Source: Psychrobacter sp. 5A.1
Lineage (GTDB): Bacteria; Pseudomonadota; Gammaproteobacteria; Pseudomonadales; Moraxellaceae
Reading direction: 5' to 3'
Assembly: GCF_030407455.1 (NCBI RefSeq)
Contig: NZ_JASDDJ010000007.1
Span: 1 to 64,000 of the forward strand
DNA length: 64,000 bases
Below the pieces are notes generated by a model. It worked only from the letters and a program-made list of their open reading frames with translations. It made no database searches and had not been told where the DNA came from. The position numbers and the translations under genes were made by a program. Positions 29,807 to 39,940 of this stretch are shown one piece after another. Each line of letters starts with the position of its first letter. Positions within the stretch are counted from its first letter, which is position 1.

Positions 29807-32683
29807 TTACTTAGACAACTCATCAACACTGATACCAAGACCACCAGCGATCAATGCTTGCTGCTGCTGAGCATGTAATTTTGGTGAACCTGTCGCAGGT
29901 GCTGCACTGGCAGGACGTGCCACCGGCTCCATGACTTTTGCCTTGGTTGGGTGTGGTACGACAATACGGAACATATGCGGTGCCAAATAATACCAAGCAC
30001 CTTGGTTCAACGGCTCTTCTTGCGTCCATACGATTTCTGTTAGGTTGCTGTATTTTTCGATCTCAGCGACTAAGCGCGTCTCTGGCAATGGATAAAGCTG
30101 CTCAATACGAACGATAGCCACATGGTCTAGACCCAATGCACGGCGCTGCTCAAGCAAATCATAATAAACCTTACCACCACACAGCACCATACGGGTTACT
30201 TTGTCTGCGTTGTGATCATCCATCTCTGGCAATACGGTTTCAAACTTACCATTCGCAAGTTCTTCTAGATTTGAAGTTGCTAATTTATGACGTAGCAAGC
30301 TCTTTGGCGACATCACAATCAATGGCTTACGAATCGGACGTACTGCTTGACGACGTAATGCATGATAAATTTGCGCAGGCGTCGTCGGCGTGATGACCTG
30401 CATGTTGTCTTCAGCACATAGCTGTAAGAAACGCTCAAGACGCGCAGATGAATGCTCAGGGCCTTGACCTTCAAAGCCATGTGGTAGCAACATAGTCAGA
30501 CCACACACACGCTGCCACTTCGTCTCACCACTTGAGATAAATTGGTCAATAACAACCTGAGCACCGTTAACGAAATCACCAAACTGTGCTTCCCAAACGA
30601 TCAATGCGTTCGGTACTGTCGTAGCATAACCATATTCGAAGGCTAGTACGGCTTCTTCTGACAACAATGAGTTATAAGTCGCAAAGCGCGCTTGAGTTTC
30701 ACTCATATGAGCCAGCGGCACATACATGCTGCCGTCATTGATATTGTATATTTCACTATGACGATGAGAGAAAGTACCACGGCCGACATCTTCACCTGTA
30801 ATACGTACCAATACATCATCATTATCAACCAATGATGCATAAGCCAATGTCTCAGCAGCACCCCAGTTAAGAGGCTCTTCACCAGTTTGCATAGCCAAGC
30901 GTTGCTCAACTACTTTTTGAACTTGGCGTTGTAGCTTGTAGCCCTCTGGCATTTCGGCCATGCGGCGTCCATAACCCTTGAGTTTTTCGATATCGACACT
31001 GGTATCCCAATCATCAACCAAGTCGTGACCTAGATAAGGTTTCCAGTCTACAAATAGCTGCTCATTAGGCTGTTGAACTAGAGAGCTGACAACGTAATCA
31101 CCACGGTCTAAAGACTCACGATAATCATCTTCGTACTGCTTTTCTTCTTCAGCACTCAAAATACCTTCGGCGATCAGTTTCTGTGCGTAGATAGTACGAG
31201 TGGTAGGAAGCTTTTTGATGACAGCATACATCAATGGCTGAGTTGCTGAAGGCTCGTCGGCTTCATTGTGACCGTTACGGCGATAGCAGAACAAATCAAT
31301 GATAATGTCTTTGTCAAACTGATGGCGATAATCTAAGGCCAACTGAGCGGCAAACACCACTGCTTCAGGATCATCACCATTCACATGCAGAATAGGAGCA
31401 TGGACCATTTTGGCAACGTCAGTACAGTATTCCGTTGAACGAACATCTTCTTGACGGCTAGTAGTAAAACCAACTTGGTTGTTGATAACAACATGTACAG
31501 TACCGCCAGTGGTATAAGCACGGGTTTGTGACATTTGGAAGGTTTCTTGAACCACACCCTGACCAGCAAAAGCCGCATCGCCGTGAATGACAATCGGTAA
31601 TACTGAGTTGCCACCTTTATTATCTAATAATGGCTGGTCGTTACGACGTACTTGACGAGCACGTACTGAGCCTTGTAGTACTGGCGCGACAATCTCAAGA
31701 TGAGACGGGTTAAAGGCTAAAGCCAAATGCGCTTCGCCGCCTGGTGTCATTACGTTAGATGAAAAACCATTGTGATATTTAACATCACCTGAGCCTTTTT
31801 CTGGCTGTACCTTACCATCAAACTCATCAAACAAGTCTGCAGGGTTTTTACCTAAGATATTGACCAATAGGTTTAAACGCCCACGGTGAGCCATGCCAAT
31901 GACCACCTCTTTTGTGCCATAACCACCAGCACGTTGGATGATTTCGTTGATAGCAGGAATAAAGCTCTCACCGCCTTCTAGTCCAAAACGCTTAACACCC
32001 GTATATTTACGAGCGAGGTATTTTTCTAGACCTTCAGCAGCGGTTAGGCGCTCAAGAATAGATAGACGCTTTTCTTTATCAAATTTGATGTAACCTAGGT
32101 TGGTTTCTAGGTATTCTTCCATCCAGCGTTTTTCTGTACTGGTGGTAACATGCATGTACTCGACACCGATGTGACCACAGTAAACACGCTCCATGATTTC
32201 GATAATTTCACGCAGTGGCGCTTCATTTTTACCGATTACTAAATCATTGGTAGGGAATACGGTATCAAGATCAGCTTCTGACAAGTTGTGATAAGCCAGT
32301 GTCAGATCTTCTACTTCGGCACGTGGATGCAAATCTAAAGGATCAAGCTTAGCGCGGCGATGCCCACGGCGACGATATGCCGAGATTAATTGCTGGACAC
32401 CCATCTGCTTAGGATCGCCGTTAGATGAGCTGCTAGAACCGGTGTCAGTGCTGCTACTCTTATTCGCCGTCTGGTTGCGAGCAAGTAGTAAGAACTGATC
32501 TTTGATAGCGTTATGCTGAGCATCGTTTTGTGACTTGTACTGTTCGAAGTACGTTTGCCACTCAGTATCAACACTATCAGGGTCGGTTAGGTATTGCTCA
32601 TAAAGAGCTTCTATATAGTTGGCGTTATCGGCAGCCAGTTCGGTATGTACTTGGCCAGATTTTTCTTTGGTTATACTATTCAT
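29807..32683 (-). CDS. sucA: 2-oxoglutarate dehydrogenase E1
   Basis: The thiamin-diphosphate-dependent E1 that decarboxylates 2-oxoglutarate. 958 residues, with the N-terminal YIEALYEQYLTDPDSVDTEWQ region that binds the partner subunits, GMAHRGRLNLL, HGDAAFAGQGVVQETF, the ThDP motif region NGDDPEAVVFAAQLALDYR, and the transketolase-like C-terminal half with RHSEIY and GFEGQGPEHSSARLERFLQL. First gene of the suc operon, preceded by a 680-bp region free of genes and of any obvious terminator. No clear ribosome binding site is visible before the ATG. Confidence 0.97.
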   Translation of the reverse strand: MNSITKEKSGQVHTELAADNANYIEALYEQYLTDPDSVDTEWQTYFEQYKSQNDAQHNAIKDQFLLLARNQTANKSSSTDTGSSSSSNGDPKQMGVQQLISAYRRRGHRRAKLDPLDLHPRAEVEDLTLAYHNLSEADLDTVFPTNDLVIGKNEAPLREIIEIMERVYCGHIGVEYMHVTTSTEKRWMEEYLETNLGYIKFDKEKRLSILERLTAAEGLEKYLARKYTGVKRFGLEGGESFIPAINEIIQRAGGYGTKEVVIGMAHRGRLNLLVNILGKNPADLFDEFDGKVQPEKGSGDVKYHNGFSSNVMTPGGEAHLALAFNPSHLEIVAPVLQGSVRARQVRRNDQPLLDNKGGNSVLPIVIHGDAAFAGQGVVQETFQMSQTRAYTTGGTVHVVINNQVGFTTSRQEDVRSTEYCTDVAKMVHAPILHVNGDDPEAVVFAAQLALDYRHQFDKDIIIDLFCYRRNGHNEADEPSATQPLMYAVIKKLPTTRTIYAQKLIAEGILSAEEEKQYEDDYRESLDRGDYVVSSLVQQPNEQLFVDWKPYLGHDLVDDWDTSVDIEKLKGYGRRMAEMPEGYKLQRQVQKVVEQRLAMQTGEEPLNWGAAETLAYASLVDNDDVLVRITGEDVGRGTFSHRHSEIYNINDGSMYVPLAHMSETQARFATYNSLLSEEAVLAFEYGYATTVPNALIVWEAQFGDFVNGAQVVIDQFISSGETKWQRVCGLTMLLPHGFEGQGPEHSSARLERFLQLCAEDNMQVITPTTPAQIYHALRRQAVRPIRKPLIVMSPKSLLRHKLATSNLEELANGKFETVLPEMDDHNADKVTRMVLCGGKVYYDLLEQRRALGLDHVAIVRIEQLYPLPETRLVAEIEKYSNLTEIVWTQEEPLNQGAWYYLAPHMFRIVVPHPTKAKVMEPVARPASAAPATGSPKLHAQQQQALIAGGLGISVDELSK

Positions 32684-33637
32684 AATAATCGTCTATTTGA
32701 TAGATAAATGAATGGAATTGTGCTTATTATTGTGTCAGTCGTTGTATGCTCAGGCCTCTAGACAATTTGTCCTATCCTGTTAAATACTATTCGATAAAAC
32801 ACTTTTATCCCTAAGTATTGCCATCACCATAGAATATTGCTGTCATTGTCTAAAGAAGCAAGTGATGCTAAATAGTGGTAACAAGTCTTATTGCAATACC
32901 CGTTTAAAAAAATATTTGTGAACGCTCAGTTTTCTTATCTGACTCGTTTCACAACATTAATTTATATATACTTCTTTGAGTTATAACCAACCCATTAATG
33001 GTAAGCTATTAATAGGTGGTTAATTTTTCAGCTAGCCTATAAACTGGCTATCGCCGCTGAAACAGCTTCTATTTGCTGATAAATCTTGTCATTTCAGACA
33101 AACATACATTGCTGTATAGATTATCATGCTCACTTTTTGCGACATAGTTTGTTTGTTCAATACTAAGTATTTACGTAATGAATATCTAGTATCAATTATA
33201 AACGCATAATGACCATGAGCATAGTGTTTTAGCCTAGTATTGCCATACGATATCCAATCCATACAGGCCATTTGGTCAAAAAACACGCTGTAATAGTCTG
33301 ATTAAATCGTAGACACGATTATACCAAAAATTACCTATGTCTATATCTGATTATATAGGCTGATTGTTTATATACTATGTATTCTTACATACGACCAACG
33401 TATTGCCCATAAAGTCTTACGCTCGACCGACCGAGGACTTATCTGTTGATTCATCAAATCTATGGCTATTTTTACGCCAAATAATCCCCAGCAAACCCAT
33501 AAAAGGCTTATTCGTACAAGGACGACTGTCAAAAATAGTGCGTCTGTATGTCGTCTTTTTAACCAACAAAAACACCACCTAACGAATAGGTGGTGTTTTA
33601 CGTATTGAATCTATTAAAACAAGGCAATTATAAACGA
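32684..33637. other. 954-bp non-coding region between sdhB and sucA
   Basis: It contains the sdh terminator at its right end and must carry the sucA promoter. I saw no credible gene; the two small frames (33089-33286 minus, 33364-33582 plus) lack ribosome binding sites and the second runs through the terminator. Imperfect inverted repeats lie near 32984-33024 (TAACCAACCCATTAAT against ATTAATAGGTGGTTA) and 33032-33052 (TAGCC/GGCTA). An unrecognised sRNA or a long sucA leader cannot be excluded. Confidence 0.45.
33566..33601. terminator. Terminator of the sdhCDAB operon
   Basis: AAAACACCACCT and AGGTGGTGTTTT pair around AACGAAT. On the minus strand the stem is followed by a T-run (complement of AAAAA at 33568-33572), about 37 bp after the sdhB stop. 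Confidence 0.88.
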
Positions 33638-34348
33638 TTAACCTGCTTGGTCAATTAACATATTTCGTAGATGACCAATCGCTTTGGTTGGATTCAAACC
33701 TTTTGGACAAACGGATACGCAGTTCATGATACCACGGCAACGGAATAGGCTAAACGGATCATCCAAACGAGCCAAGCGCGCTTGAGTATCACCATCGCGG
33801 CTATCAGCCACGAAACGATAAGCATGTAACAATGCTGATGGGCCTAGGAATTTGTCAGGGTTCCACCAGAACGATGGGCAGCTGGTTGAACAGCATGCAC
33901 ATAAGATACATTCGTATAGGCCGTTCAGTTTTTCACGTTGCTCAGGTGATTGCAGACGCTCTGTCGGTGGTGCTGGCTGATCATTGATTAAGTACGGATG
34001 TACTTTTTCATATTGCTCATAGAATTGGTTCATATCGACGACCAAGTCACGAACCACTGGCAAACCAGGTAGCGGACGAACCGTTACTTTTTCTGGTAGC
34101 GTGTTCATGTTGATTAGACATGCTAGACCATTTTTGCCATTGATGTTCATACCATCAGAGCCACAAATGCCCTCACGGCAAGAGCGACGGAAGGTGAGCG
34201 TTTCATCTTCTTTCTTTAGGCGTAATAATACGTCAAGCAACATACGATCTGAATCAAGTAGTTCAATCGTATACGTTTGCATGCGCGGCGCTGCGTCCAG
34301 ATCTGGATCGTAGCGATAGATTTCGATGGTGCGAGTACCTCGGCTCAT
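33638..34348 (-). CDS. sdhB: Succinate dehydrogenase iron-sulfur subunit
   Basis: Electron-transfer subunit of complex II, 236 residues from the ATG at 34348. The 2Fe-2S ligands are in CREGICGSDGMNINGKNGLAC (first cluster), and the 4Fe-4S and 3Fe-4S ligands are in CILCACCSTSCPS and CRGIMNCVSVCPKGLNP. GGAG lies 10 bases before this ATG, and MSRGTRTIEIYRYDP is the usual family start; the open frame extends to 34417. Last gene of sdhCDAB. Confidence 0.96.
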   Translation of the reverse strand: MSRGTRTIEIYRYDPDLDAAPRMQTYTIELLDSDRMLLDVLLRLKKEDETLTFRRSCREGICGSDGMNINGKNGLACLINMNTLPEKVTVRPLPGLPVVRDLVVDMNQFYEQYEKVHPYLINDQPAPPTERLQSPEQREKLNGLYECILCACCSTSCPSFWWNPDKFLGPSALLHAYRFVADSRDGDTQARLARLDDPFSLFRCRGIMNCVSVCPKGLNPTKAIGHLRNMLIDQAG

Positions 34349-34571
34349 AATGCTAAACTCCACACGTAGGTGATGGCGGGCATACAAAGATTGCAACATA
34401 GTCGCGCTAACTATCAATCAGTACTGATAACCAATATCGGATACCAATTAATAGCGTAGTAGCGCTGGCATGAGCATGTAGCTGGCGGTCACCTTTTTAA
34501 TAAATGAATAAGGGATAAAACGTTAACGCTGCGTTTGTATATCAGCTATACATCAGGCGCATTGTCTAAAA

Positions 34572-36422
34572 CTAGTAGACACGAACTTTTGGTTCAATAT
34601 AGTCAACCGTCAATGGCACTTTACGAACAGGCTTATAAATGATGCGGTTGCCTTCAGAGTACCATAAGGTATGCTTCATCCAATCGTGGTCATTACGGCC
34701 ATTTGGTGCATAGTCATCATCTTCTGGACGATCGTAGTCAGATACGCTGTGCGCGCCGCGGCTTTCATGACGCTGTGCAGCTGAGATCATTGTCGCTTTT
34801 GCTACTTCATATAAGTTAGCAACTTCGAACGCTTCGATACGTGCTGTGTTAAACACTTGAGATTTGTCACCTAGATGGATTTTGTCGATCTTTTCACCCA
34901 GTGCTAAAATCTTCTCAACGCCTTCATCCATCATTGCTTGCGTACGGAAAACGCTCGCATGTGTCTGCATAGTGGCACGAATCTCATCAGCCACGTCTTG
35001 CGCATTATAGCCTGCGGTAGACTGTTGCAGTTTGTCTAAACGACGAACCGTAAAGTCAAGTACACGAGGGTCAAGCGGCTTATAGTTGTGATCAGCGTGA
35101 TGAAATTCATCAACGATATGCTTACCAGCTGCACGGCCAAATACCAATAGATCCAGTAGAGAGTTTGTACCTAGACGGTTAGCACCATGTACACTTACAC
35201 AAGCACACTCGCCGATTGCATAAAGACCTTTAACCACATTGCCTTTAGCATATAGGCCGTCTTCATCCGTACCTGCTTCTAAATCCGGTACAATCACTTG
35301 ACCATGAATAGTGGTTGGAATACCGCCCATCATGTAGTGAATAGTTGGGATTACTGGAATTGGCTCTTTAGTGATGTCAACGTTGGCAAAGTTTTTACCG
35401 ATCTCAAATACTGATGGTAAGCGCTTCATGATGGTTTCAACACCTAGATGCGTCATGTCCATTACGATATGATCAGCATTAGGACCACAACCACGGCCTT
35501 CTTTGATTTCTTGATCCATTGAGCGCGATACTAGATCACGTGGTGCCAAGTCTTTCACGGTTGGTGCATAACGCTCCATGAACGCTTCACCATCTTTGTT
35601 ACGCAAGATAGCACCTTCACCGCGGCAACCTTCGGTCAATAGTACACCTGCACCATGAACACCAGTTGGATGGAACTGCCAGAACTCCATGTCTTGCAAT
35701 GGAATGCCAGCACGTACTGCCATGCCAATACCGTCACCAGTATTGATATAAGCATTGGTAGAAGCTGCGAAAATACGACCAGCACCACCTGTCGCTAGGA
35801 CAGTAATTGGTGACTGGAATACAGCGATAGTACCTGTCTCTTGCTCAAGTGCAACCACACCGTTGATGTTACCCGCTTCGTCTTTGATCAAATCAAGCGC
35901 AATCCACTCGATAAAGAACTCAGTACCTTGCTCTAGGTTTTTCTGATATAACGTGTGCAGCAGTGCGTGACCAGTACGGTCGGCAGCAGCACAAGCACGT
36001 TGTACAGCTTTTTCGCCATAGTTAGACGTATGACCACCAAACGGGCGCTGATAAATCGTGCCATCTTCGTTACGGTCAAACGGCATGCCCATGTGCTCAA
36101 GCTCATAGACTACTTTTGGTGCTTCACGGCACATGTATTCGATAGCATCTTGGTCACCTAACCAATCTGATCCCTTAACGGTATCATAGAAGTGAAAGTG
36201 CCAGTTGTCATTGCTCATGTTACCCAAACTTGCACCGATACCACCCTGAGCGGCAACCGTGTGCGAACGTGTTGGGAATACTTTGGTAAGAACTGCAACC
36301 TTCATGCCCGCTTCCGCTAAATGCAATGAAGCACGCATACCTGAGCCACCACCACCAACGATAACTGCATCGTAGTTTAGGGTTTTAATATTACTAATGG
36401 TATTGTCTTGTCTAGTTGCCAT
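34572..36422 (-). CDS. sdhA: Succinate dehydrogenase flavoprotein subunit
   Basis: Catalytic subunit of complex II; oxidises succinate to fumarate. 616 residues with the FAD dinucleotide-binding VIVGGGGSGMRASLHLAEAG, the covalent-flavin His in TRSHTVAAQGG, the substrate site HPTGVHGAGVLLTEGCRGEG, the catalytic Arg in LAPRDLVSRSM, and GANRLGTNSLLDLLVFG. AGGAA precedes the ATG. It lies 149 bp downstream of a processed-looking gap and 223 bp before sdhB. Confidence 0.97.
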   Translation of the reverse strand: MATRQDNTISNIKTLNYDAVIVGGGGSGMRASLHLAEAGMKVAVLTKVFPTRSHTVAAQGGIGASLGNMSNDNWHFHFYDTVKGSDWLGDQDAIEYMCREAPKVVYELEHMGMPFDRNEDGTIYQRPFGGHTSNYGEKAVQRACAAADRTGHALLHTLYQKNLEQGTEFFIEWIALDLIKDEAGNINGVVALEQETGTIAVFQSPITVLATGGAGRIFAASTNAYINTGDGIGMAVRAGIPLQDMEFWQFHPTGVHGAGVLLTEGCRGEGAILRNKDGEAFMERYAPTVKDLAPRDLVSRSMDQEIKEGRGCGPNADHIVMDMTHLGVETIMKRLPSVFEIGKNFANVDITKEPIPVIPTIHYMMGGIPTTIHGQVIVPDLEAGTDEDGLYAKGNVVKGLYAIGECACVSVHGANRLGTNSLLDLLVFGRAAGKHIVDEFHHADHNYKPLDPRVLDFTVRRLDKLQQSTAGYNAQDVADEIRATMQTHASVFRTQAMMDEGVEKILALGEKIDKIHLGDKSQVFNTARIEAFEVANLYEVAKATMISAAQRHESRGAHSVSDYDRPEDDDYAPNGRNDHDWMKHTLWYSEGNRIIYKPVRKVPLTVDYIEPKVRVY

Positions 36423-36758
36423 TACGGTTTTCCTAATGCCTGTTAATGCTGAGAAGTAAATGAAAGACTATATAAAGCGCTTCCTATCACAGCCATGAAG
36501 GCTCATTAATTGGCCATTTCATACGCTTATAGAATAAGACAGCTTAACAATCTTTAAGCACTTCATTTGCATATCTATCGTTATACTGGACTGAGCCTAT
36601 TCAGCCATCTATAAATCAATTGGCTGATCAGTAATGCTAGCCCAATGCTATGACTATTTTTGGCTACCAACGAATGGTTTTAAAATACTTTTCCAACCAA
36701 TATAGTGACTGGACGCATCCGCTGTTATATATAGATATCAGAGCTTTTTATGAGAGGG
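36423..36758. other. 336-bp gap between sdhD and sdhA
   Basis: Unusually long for the inside of an sdh operon. No gene seen. It holds an imperfect hairpin near 36588-36634 (ACTGA...CAGCCA with TGGCTG...TCAGT). No terminator T-run follows on the minus strand, so read-through from sdhD is expected; an internal promoter for sdhAB is possible. Confidence 0.4.
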
Positions 36759-37166
36759 TTAAACGGCAGCGATACTGAAACCGTTACCCCAAAAAATCAT
36801 AAAGCCCCAAAATAGAAATACTAAAATAGCGATAATCATCAATGACTGGAGCACTAAACGTAGACCCGCTGCGCTTGAGCCTAGTTTGCCCGTCGTAATA
36901 TAGTCAGTAAATACTGTCCACATTCCAACCCACGCATGACCAGCTAGTGCCAGTACGGCAACCAAACTGAATAGACGCATCGGTAGGCTGGTCATAAATG
37001 ATGACCATTCAACGAAAGTGACATCGCCATGGGTCAAAAAGAAGCCCAGCAATACCACACTATAAACGGCTAAAACAACAGCACTAATACGCTGAATAAT
37101 CCAATCACGTGAGCCTGAACCTGTCAGACCTGTAGCACTTTTGATTCCTGAATCATTTTTAATCAT
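36759..37166 (-). CDS. sdhD: Succinate dehydrogenase membrane anchor subunit
   Basis: Hydrophobic anchor of complex II, about 135 residues with three predicted membrane helices (roughly 24-44, 55-80, 95-120). GSGSRDWIIQRISAVVLAVY matches the family, with the quinone-site Arg and Ser, and ITTGKLG follows the HAWVGMWTVFTDY haem/quinone region. The ATG at 37166 shares one base with the sdhC stop (TAATG), so the two are coupled; the open frame extends five codons into sdhC. Confidence 0.92.
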   Translation of the reverse strand: MIKNDSGIKSATGLTGSGSRDWIIQRISAVVLAVYSVVLLGFFLTHGDVTFVEWSSFMTSLPMRLFSLVAVLALAGHAWVGMWTVFTDYITTGKLGSSAAGLRLVLQSLMIIAILVFLFWGFMIFWGNGFSIAAV

Positions 37167-37552
37167 TAGAACATCACCCATACAAATGACGCGACAACTA
37201 AAATCGCTGCTATCACAAAACTGACCATAGAGGCAGTGCGGCCAGATTTTAGCTCTTCGTTCATGCCCATATCAGCAAATAAATGTTTGATACCCATCAC
37301 AAAATGATATGCAATGGCGGCAACAAAGATCCATGCCAAAAAGCGCACAAGTACGTTGTCAAATACAGTCGCAAAACTCTCAGGCGACGCCAATGAGTTT
37401 TGTAGTATCCACAGCATGACAGGAATCAATAAAAATAAAATAATGCCAGAGATACGATGCAAGATAGAGGCGATCGCAATCGGTGAGCGATTAACGCTAA
37501 TCACTTGGCTTAAAGGCAGATCAATAGGTCGGTTGCTTTTCACAGCGGGCAT
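37166..37552 (-). CDS. sdhC: Succinate dehydrogenase cytochrome b556 subunit
   Basis: Membrane anchor that binds haem b with SdhD. Three membrane helices; the signature RPIDLPLSQVISVNRSPIAI and SILHRISGIILFLLIP near the N-terminus and the haem-ligand His in FVAAIAYHFVMGIKHLFADMG. About 128 residues from the ATG at 37552, the usual family start, but its AAAAAGG abuts the ATG directly, so an upstream start (open to 37609) is possible. First gene of sdhCDAB. Confidence 0.92.
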   Translation of the reverse strand: MPAVKSNRPIDLPLSQVISVNRSPIAIASILHRISGIILFLLIPVMLWILQNSLASPESFATVFDNVLVRFLAWIFVAAIAYHFVMGIKHLFADMGMNEELKSGRTASMVSFVIAAILVVASFVWVMF

Positions 37553-38571
37553 CCTTTTTGCGGTTATACTCCTGTATCTGCTATCAACGCTTGACATAAA
37601 TGGTGTCAATTAAGCATCGAGCAACACACGAGACGAATAAAGTAAGGAAGAGCTAGCTGACTTCGTTTAGTTTGTGCTAAATATGAAGAAAGGATCATGT
37701 ATAAAAGGTATTGATAAACTGTCCAATGTCGCTTTTTGAGCTGACAGGCCTATCAAACAACCCATCTATTATACAACAAAGAGAATAAACATGAGTAAGA
37801 TCGACTAACCAGTCTATTTTTATTGGTCGTATGAATAGCAAGACAACGTTACTATGTCGGCTACATCAAAGCGGATCTTGTGCTAAACACTGAAGAATCG
37901 TGCTGAGCATTTAAAAAACAGAACAGTTAAAGAGCACTCAAACCATAGAATGCGGTTTGGTCTATCGAGACACCAGACAATCGTAAATAAGCATGAATAG
38001 AGAAAGCTCTAGACGACACTATATCATGACCACTTATCAATTCGCACAAAGCTAGGGCCAGTTAATTCCTACAATTATAAAATGACTGAGCAATAATTAC
38101 AAATTTATCCCTTTTGTAAGCATACAGACACCTTTATCGCCCAAATAAATAGAGGCAAGTCATCATGATTTTTATCAGTCATTATTGTGACAAACTTTCA
38201 GTCACTCGCTGGGCATGCGCTGTCTGTTTTTGACTCTATTGTTGGTGAGTTTTTTGTTTTGACCATATCCAGACATCGAAAACATTAGCCTAACAATGAT
38301 GCTGTAAACTTTCTAACTCCGCTAAGGATTTTCAGTAAAATAACCAACCAGACATATTTTGATACAAATATTACAGTGAATAACCACCGCTAAACCGCTT
38401 CAATCGGACACATGGTCCATAAAAGTTTTTTCAAATCATCAAGAATTGCTGCTAATATACCCTGCGTACTAAATGAGTTAAGCGCATTTTTACCGTTTAA
38501 CCGACAATGACGCGAGGGTGAGCGTCTGTAGTAATTTTATTCTAACAAGTTAAATCAATGGAGAGCAATTT
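37553..38571. other. About 1 kb divergent region between sdhC and gltA
   Basis: No credible gene in either direction. It must drive sdhCDAB leftwards and gltA rightwards. The nearest recognisable signal is the putative gltA promoter at 38430-38458. TCA genes in relatives are controlled by carbon and iron signals, but I could not identify an operator. Confidence 0.45.
38430..38458 (+). promoter_or_regulatory. Putative sigma-70 promoter of gltA
   Basis: TTCAAA (38430-38435) and TAATAT (38453-38458) are 17 bp apart, a 4/6 and a 5/6 match to the consensus. This would give a leader of about 105 nt before the gltA ATG. Confidence 0.4.
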
Positions 38572-39852
38572 ATGGCTGATACTAATGCCAAACTAACCGT
38601 GAATGGTGAAGAATACGAACTTCCTATTATTAAAGGTACTTTAGGGCGCCCAGTTATCGATATTGCTGCTTTACAAGAATCAGGATTTTGGTCATATGAC
38701 CCTGGTTTTAAAGTAACTGCTCCTGTTGAATCAAAGATTACTTATATTGATGGTGGCAAAGGCGAGCTACTACACCGCGGCTATCCTATTGACGAGCTAG
38801 CGAACAACGCTGAATATCTAGAAGTGGCTTATGCACTGATTCATGGTGATTTACCAAACGCTGAGCAAAAAGCTGATTTCTTTGAAAAAATCCGTAAACA
38901 CACGGGCGTTCATGATCAACTGCGTAAATTCTTTGAAGGCTTCCGCCGTGACGCGCATCCAATGGCTATTATGGTTGGTGTCGTTGGTGCGTTATCAGCG
39001 TTCTATCATGAAGACCTAGATGTCAGCAATGAAGACCATCGTGAAATCACGGCTATCCGTCTGATTGCTAAGATGCCAACGCTTGCTGCAATGAGTTATA
39101 AATACTCACAAGGCGAACCATTCATGTATCCGCGTAATGACTTTAACTACGCAGAAAACTTCTTATACATGATGTTTGCGACGCCTGCTGATGTTGATTA
39201 TAAAACCAACGATGTCATTACTCGTGCAATGGACAAAATCTTTACTTTGCATGCTGACCATGAGCAAAACGCTTCAACGTCTACTGTACGTTTGGCTGGC
39301 TCTACTGGCGCAAACCCTTATGCCTGTATCGCTGCTGGCATCGCTGCATTATGGGGCCCATCACATGGCGGCGCGAACGAAGCCGTTCTTGAGATGCTAG
39401 ATGAAATCGGTACTGTTGAGAACGTGCCTGAATTCATGGAAAAAGTGAAGAGCCGTGAAGTGAAGCTAATGGGCTTTGGCCACCGTGTTTACAAAAACTT
39501 CGATCCACGCGCTCAAGTAATGAAAGAGACGTGTGACGAAGTATTAGAAGCACTAGGCATCAACGATCCTAAGCTTGAATTGGCGATGGCACTAGAGAAA
39601 ATTGCGCTAGAAGATCCGTTCTTCATCGAGCGTAACCTATATCCAAACGTTGATTTCTACTCTGGTATCATCTTGAAAGCCATCGGTATCCCAACGTCAA
39701 TGTTTACCGTAATCTTTGCATTGGCTCGTACCTCAGGTTGGATCAGCCATTGGTTAGAAATGCACAGTGCACCGTTCAAAATCGGTCGCCCACGTCAGTT
39801 ATACACTGGTGAAACGCGCCGCGAGTTTGTAAAAGTTGAAGAGCGCAAGTAA
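38572..39852 (+). CDS. gltA: Citrate synthase (type II)
   Basis: GltA condenses oxaloacetate and acetyl-CoA, the entry to the TCA cycle. 426 residues, the length of the hexameric, NADH-sensitive type of Gram-negative bacteria. Catalytic elements are [25 protein letters not shown] with the active-site His, [14 protein letters not shown], and the C-terminal [14 protein letters not shown] precedes the ATG at 38572. Divergent from sdhC, with a terminator directly after it. Confidence 0.97.
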   Translation: MADTNAKLTVNGEEYELPIIKGTLGRPVIDIAALQESGFWSYDPGFKVTAPVESKITYIDGGKGELLHRGYPIDELANNAEYLEVAYALIHGDLPNAEQKADFFEKIRKHTGVHDQLRKFFEGFRRDAHPMAIMVGVVGALSAFYHEDLDVSNEDHREITAIRLIAKMPTLAAMSYKYSQGEPFMYPRNDFNYAENFLYMMFATPADVDYKTNDVITRAMDKIFTLHADHEQNASTSTVRLAGSTGANPYACIAAGIAALWGPSHGGANEAVLEMLDEIGTVENVPEFMEKVKSREVKLMGFGHRVYKNFDPRAQVMKETCDEVLEALGINDPKLELAMALEKIALEDPFFIERNLYPNVDFYSGIILKAIGIPTSMFTVIFALARTSGWISHWLEMHSAPFKIGRPRQLYTGETRREFVKVEERK

Positions 39853-39874
39853 GCGAAAACAGTCTTTATTCAAT

Positions 39875-39905
39875 AAAAAATCCCGCCATCGTGCGGGATT
39901 TTTAT
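39875..39905. terminator. Terminator after gltA
   Basis: AAAAAATCCCGC with GCGGGATTTTT around a short CATCGT loop. The A-run on the left lets it also serve the convergent lipoprotein gene. Confidence 0.9.
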
Positions 39906-39940
39906 TGTCTTAATTTTTTTATTCAACACGCCCTAGTCAG

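Noticed and set aside
33364-33582. A 72-codon frame on the plus strand upstream of sdhB's terminator region
   Set aside because: No ribosome binding site, no coding character, and it runs through the sdh terminator stem.
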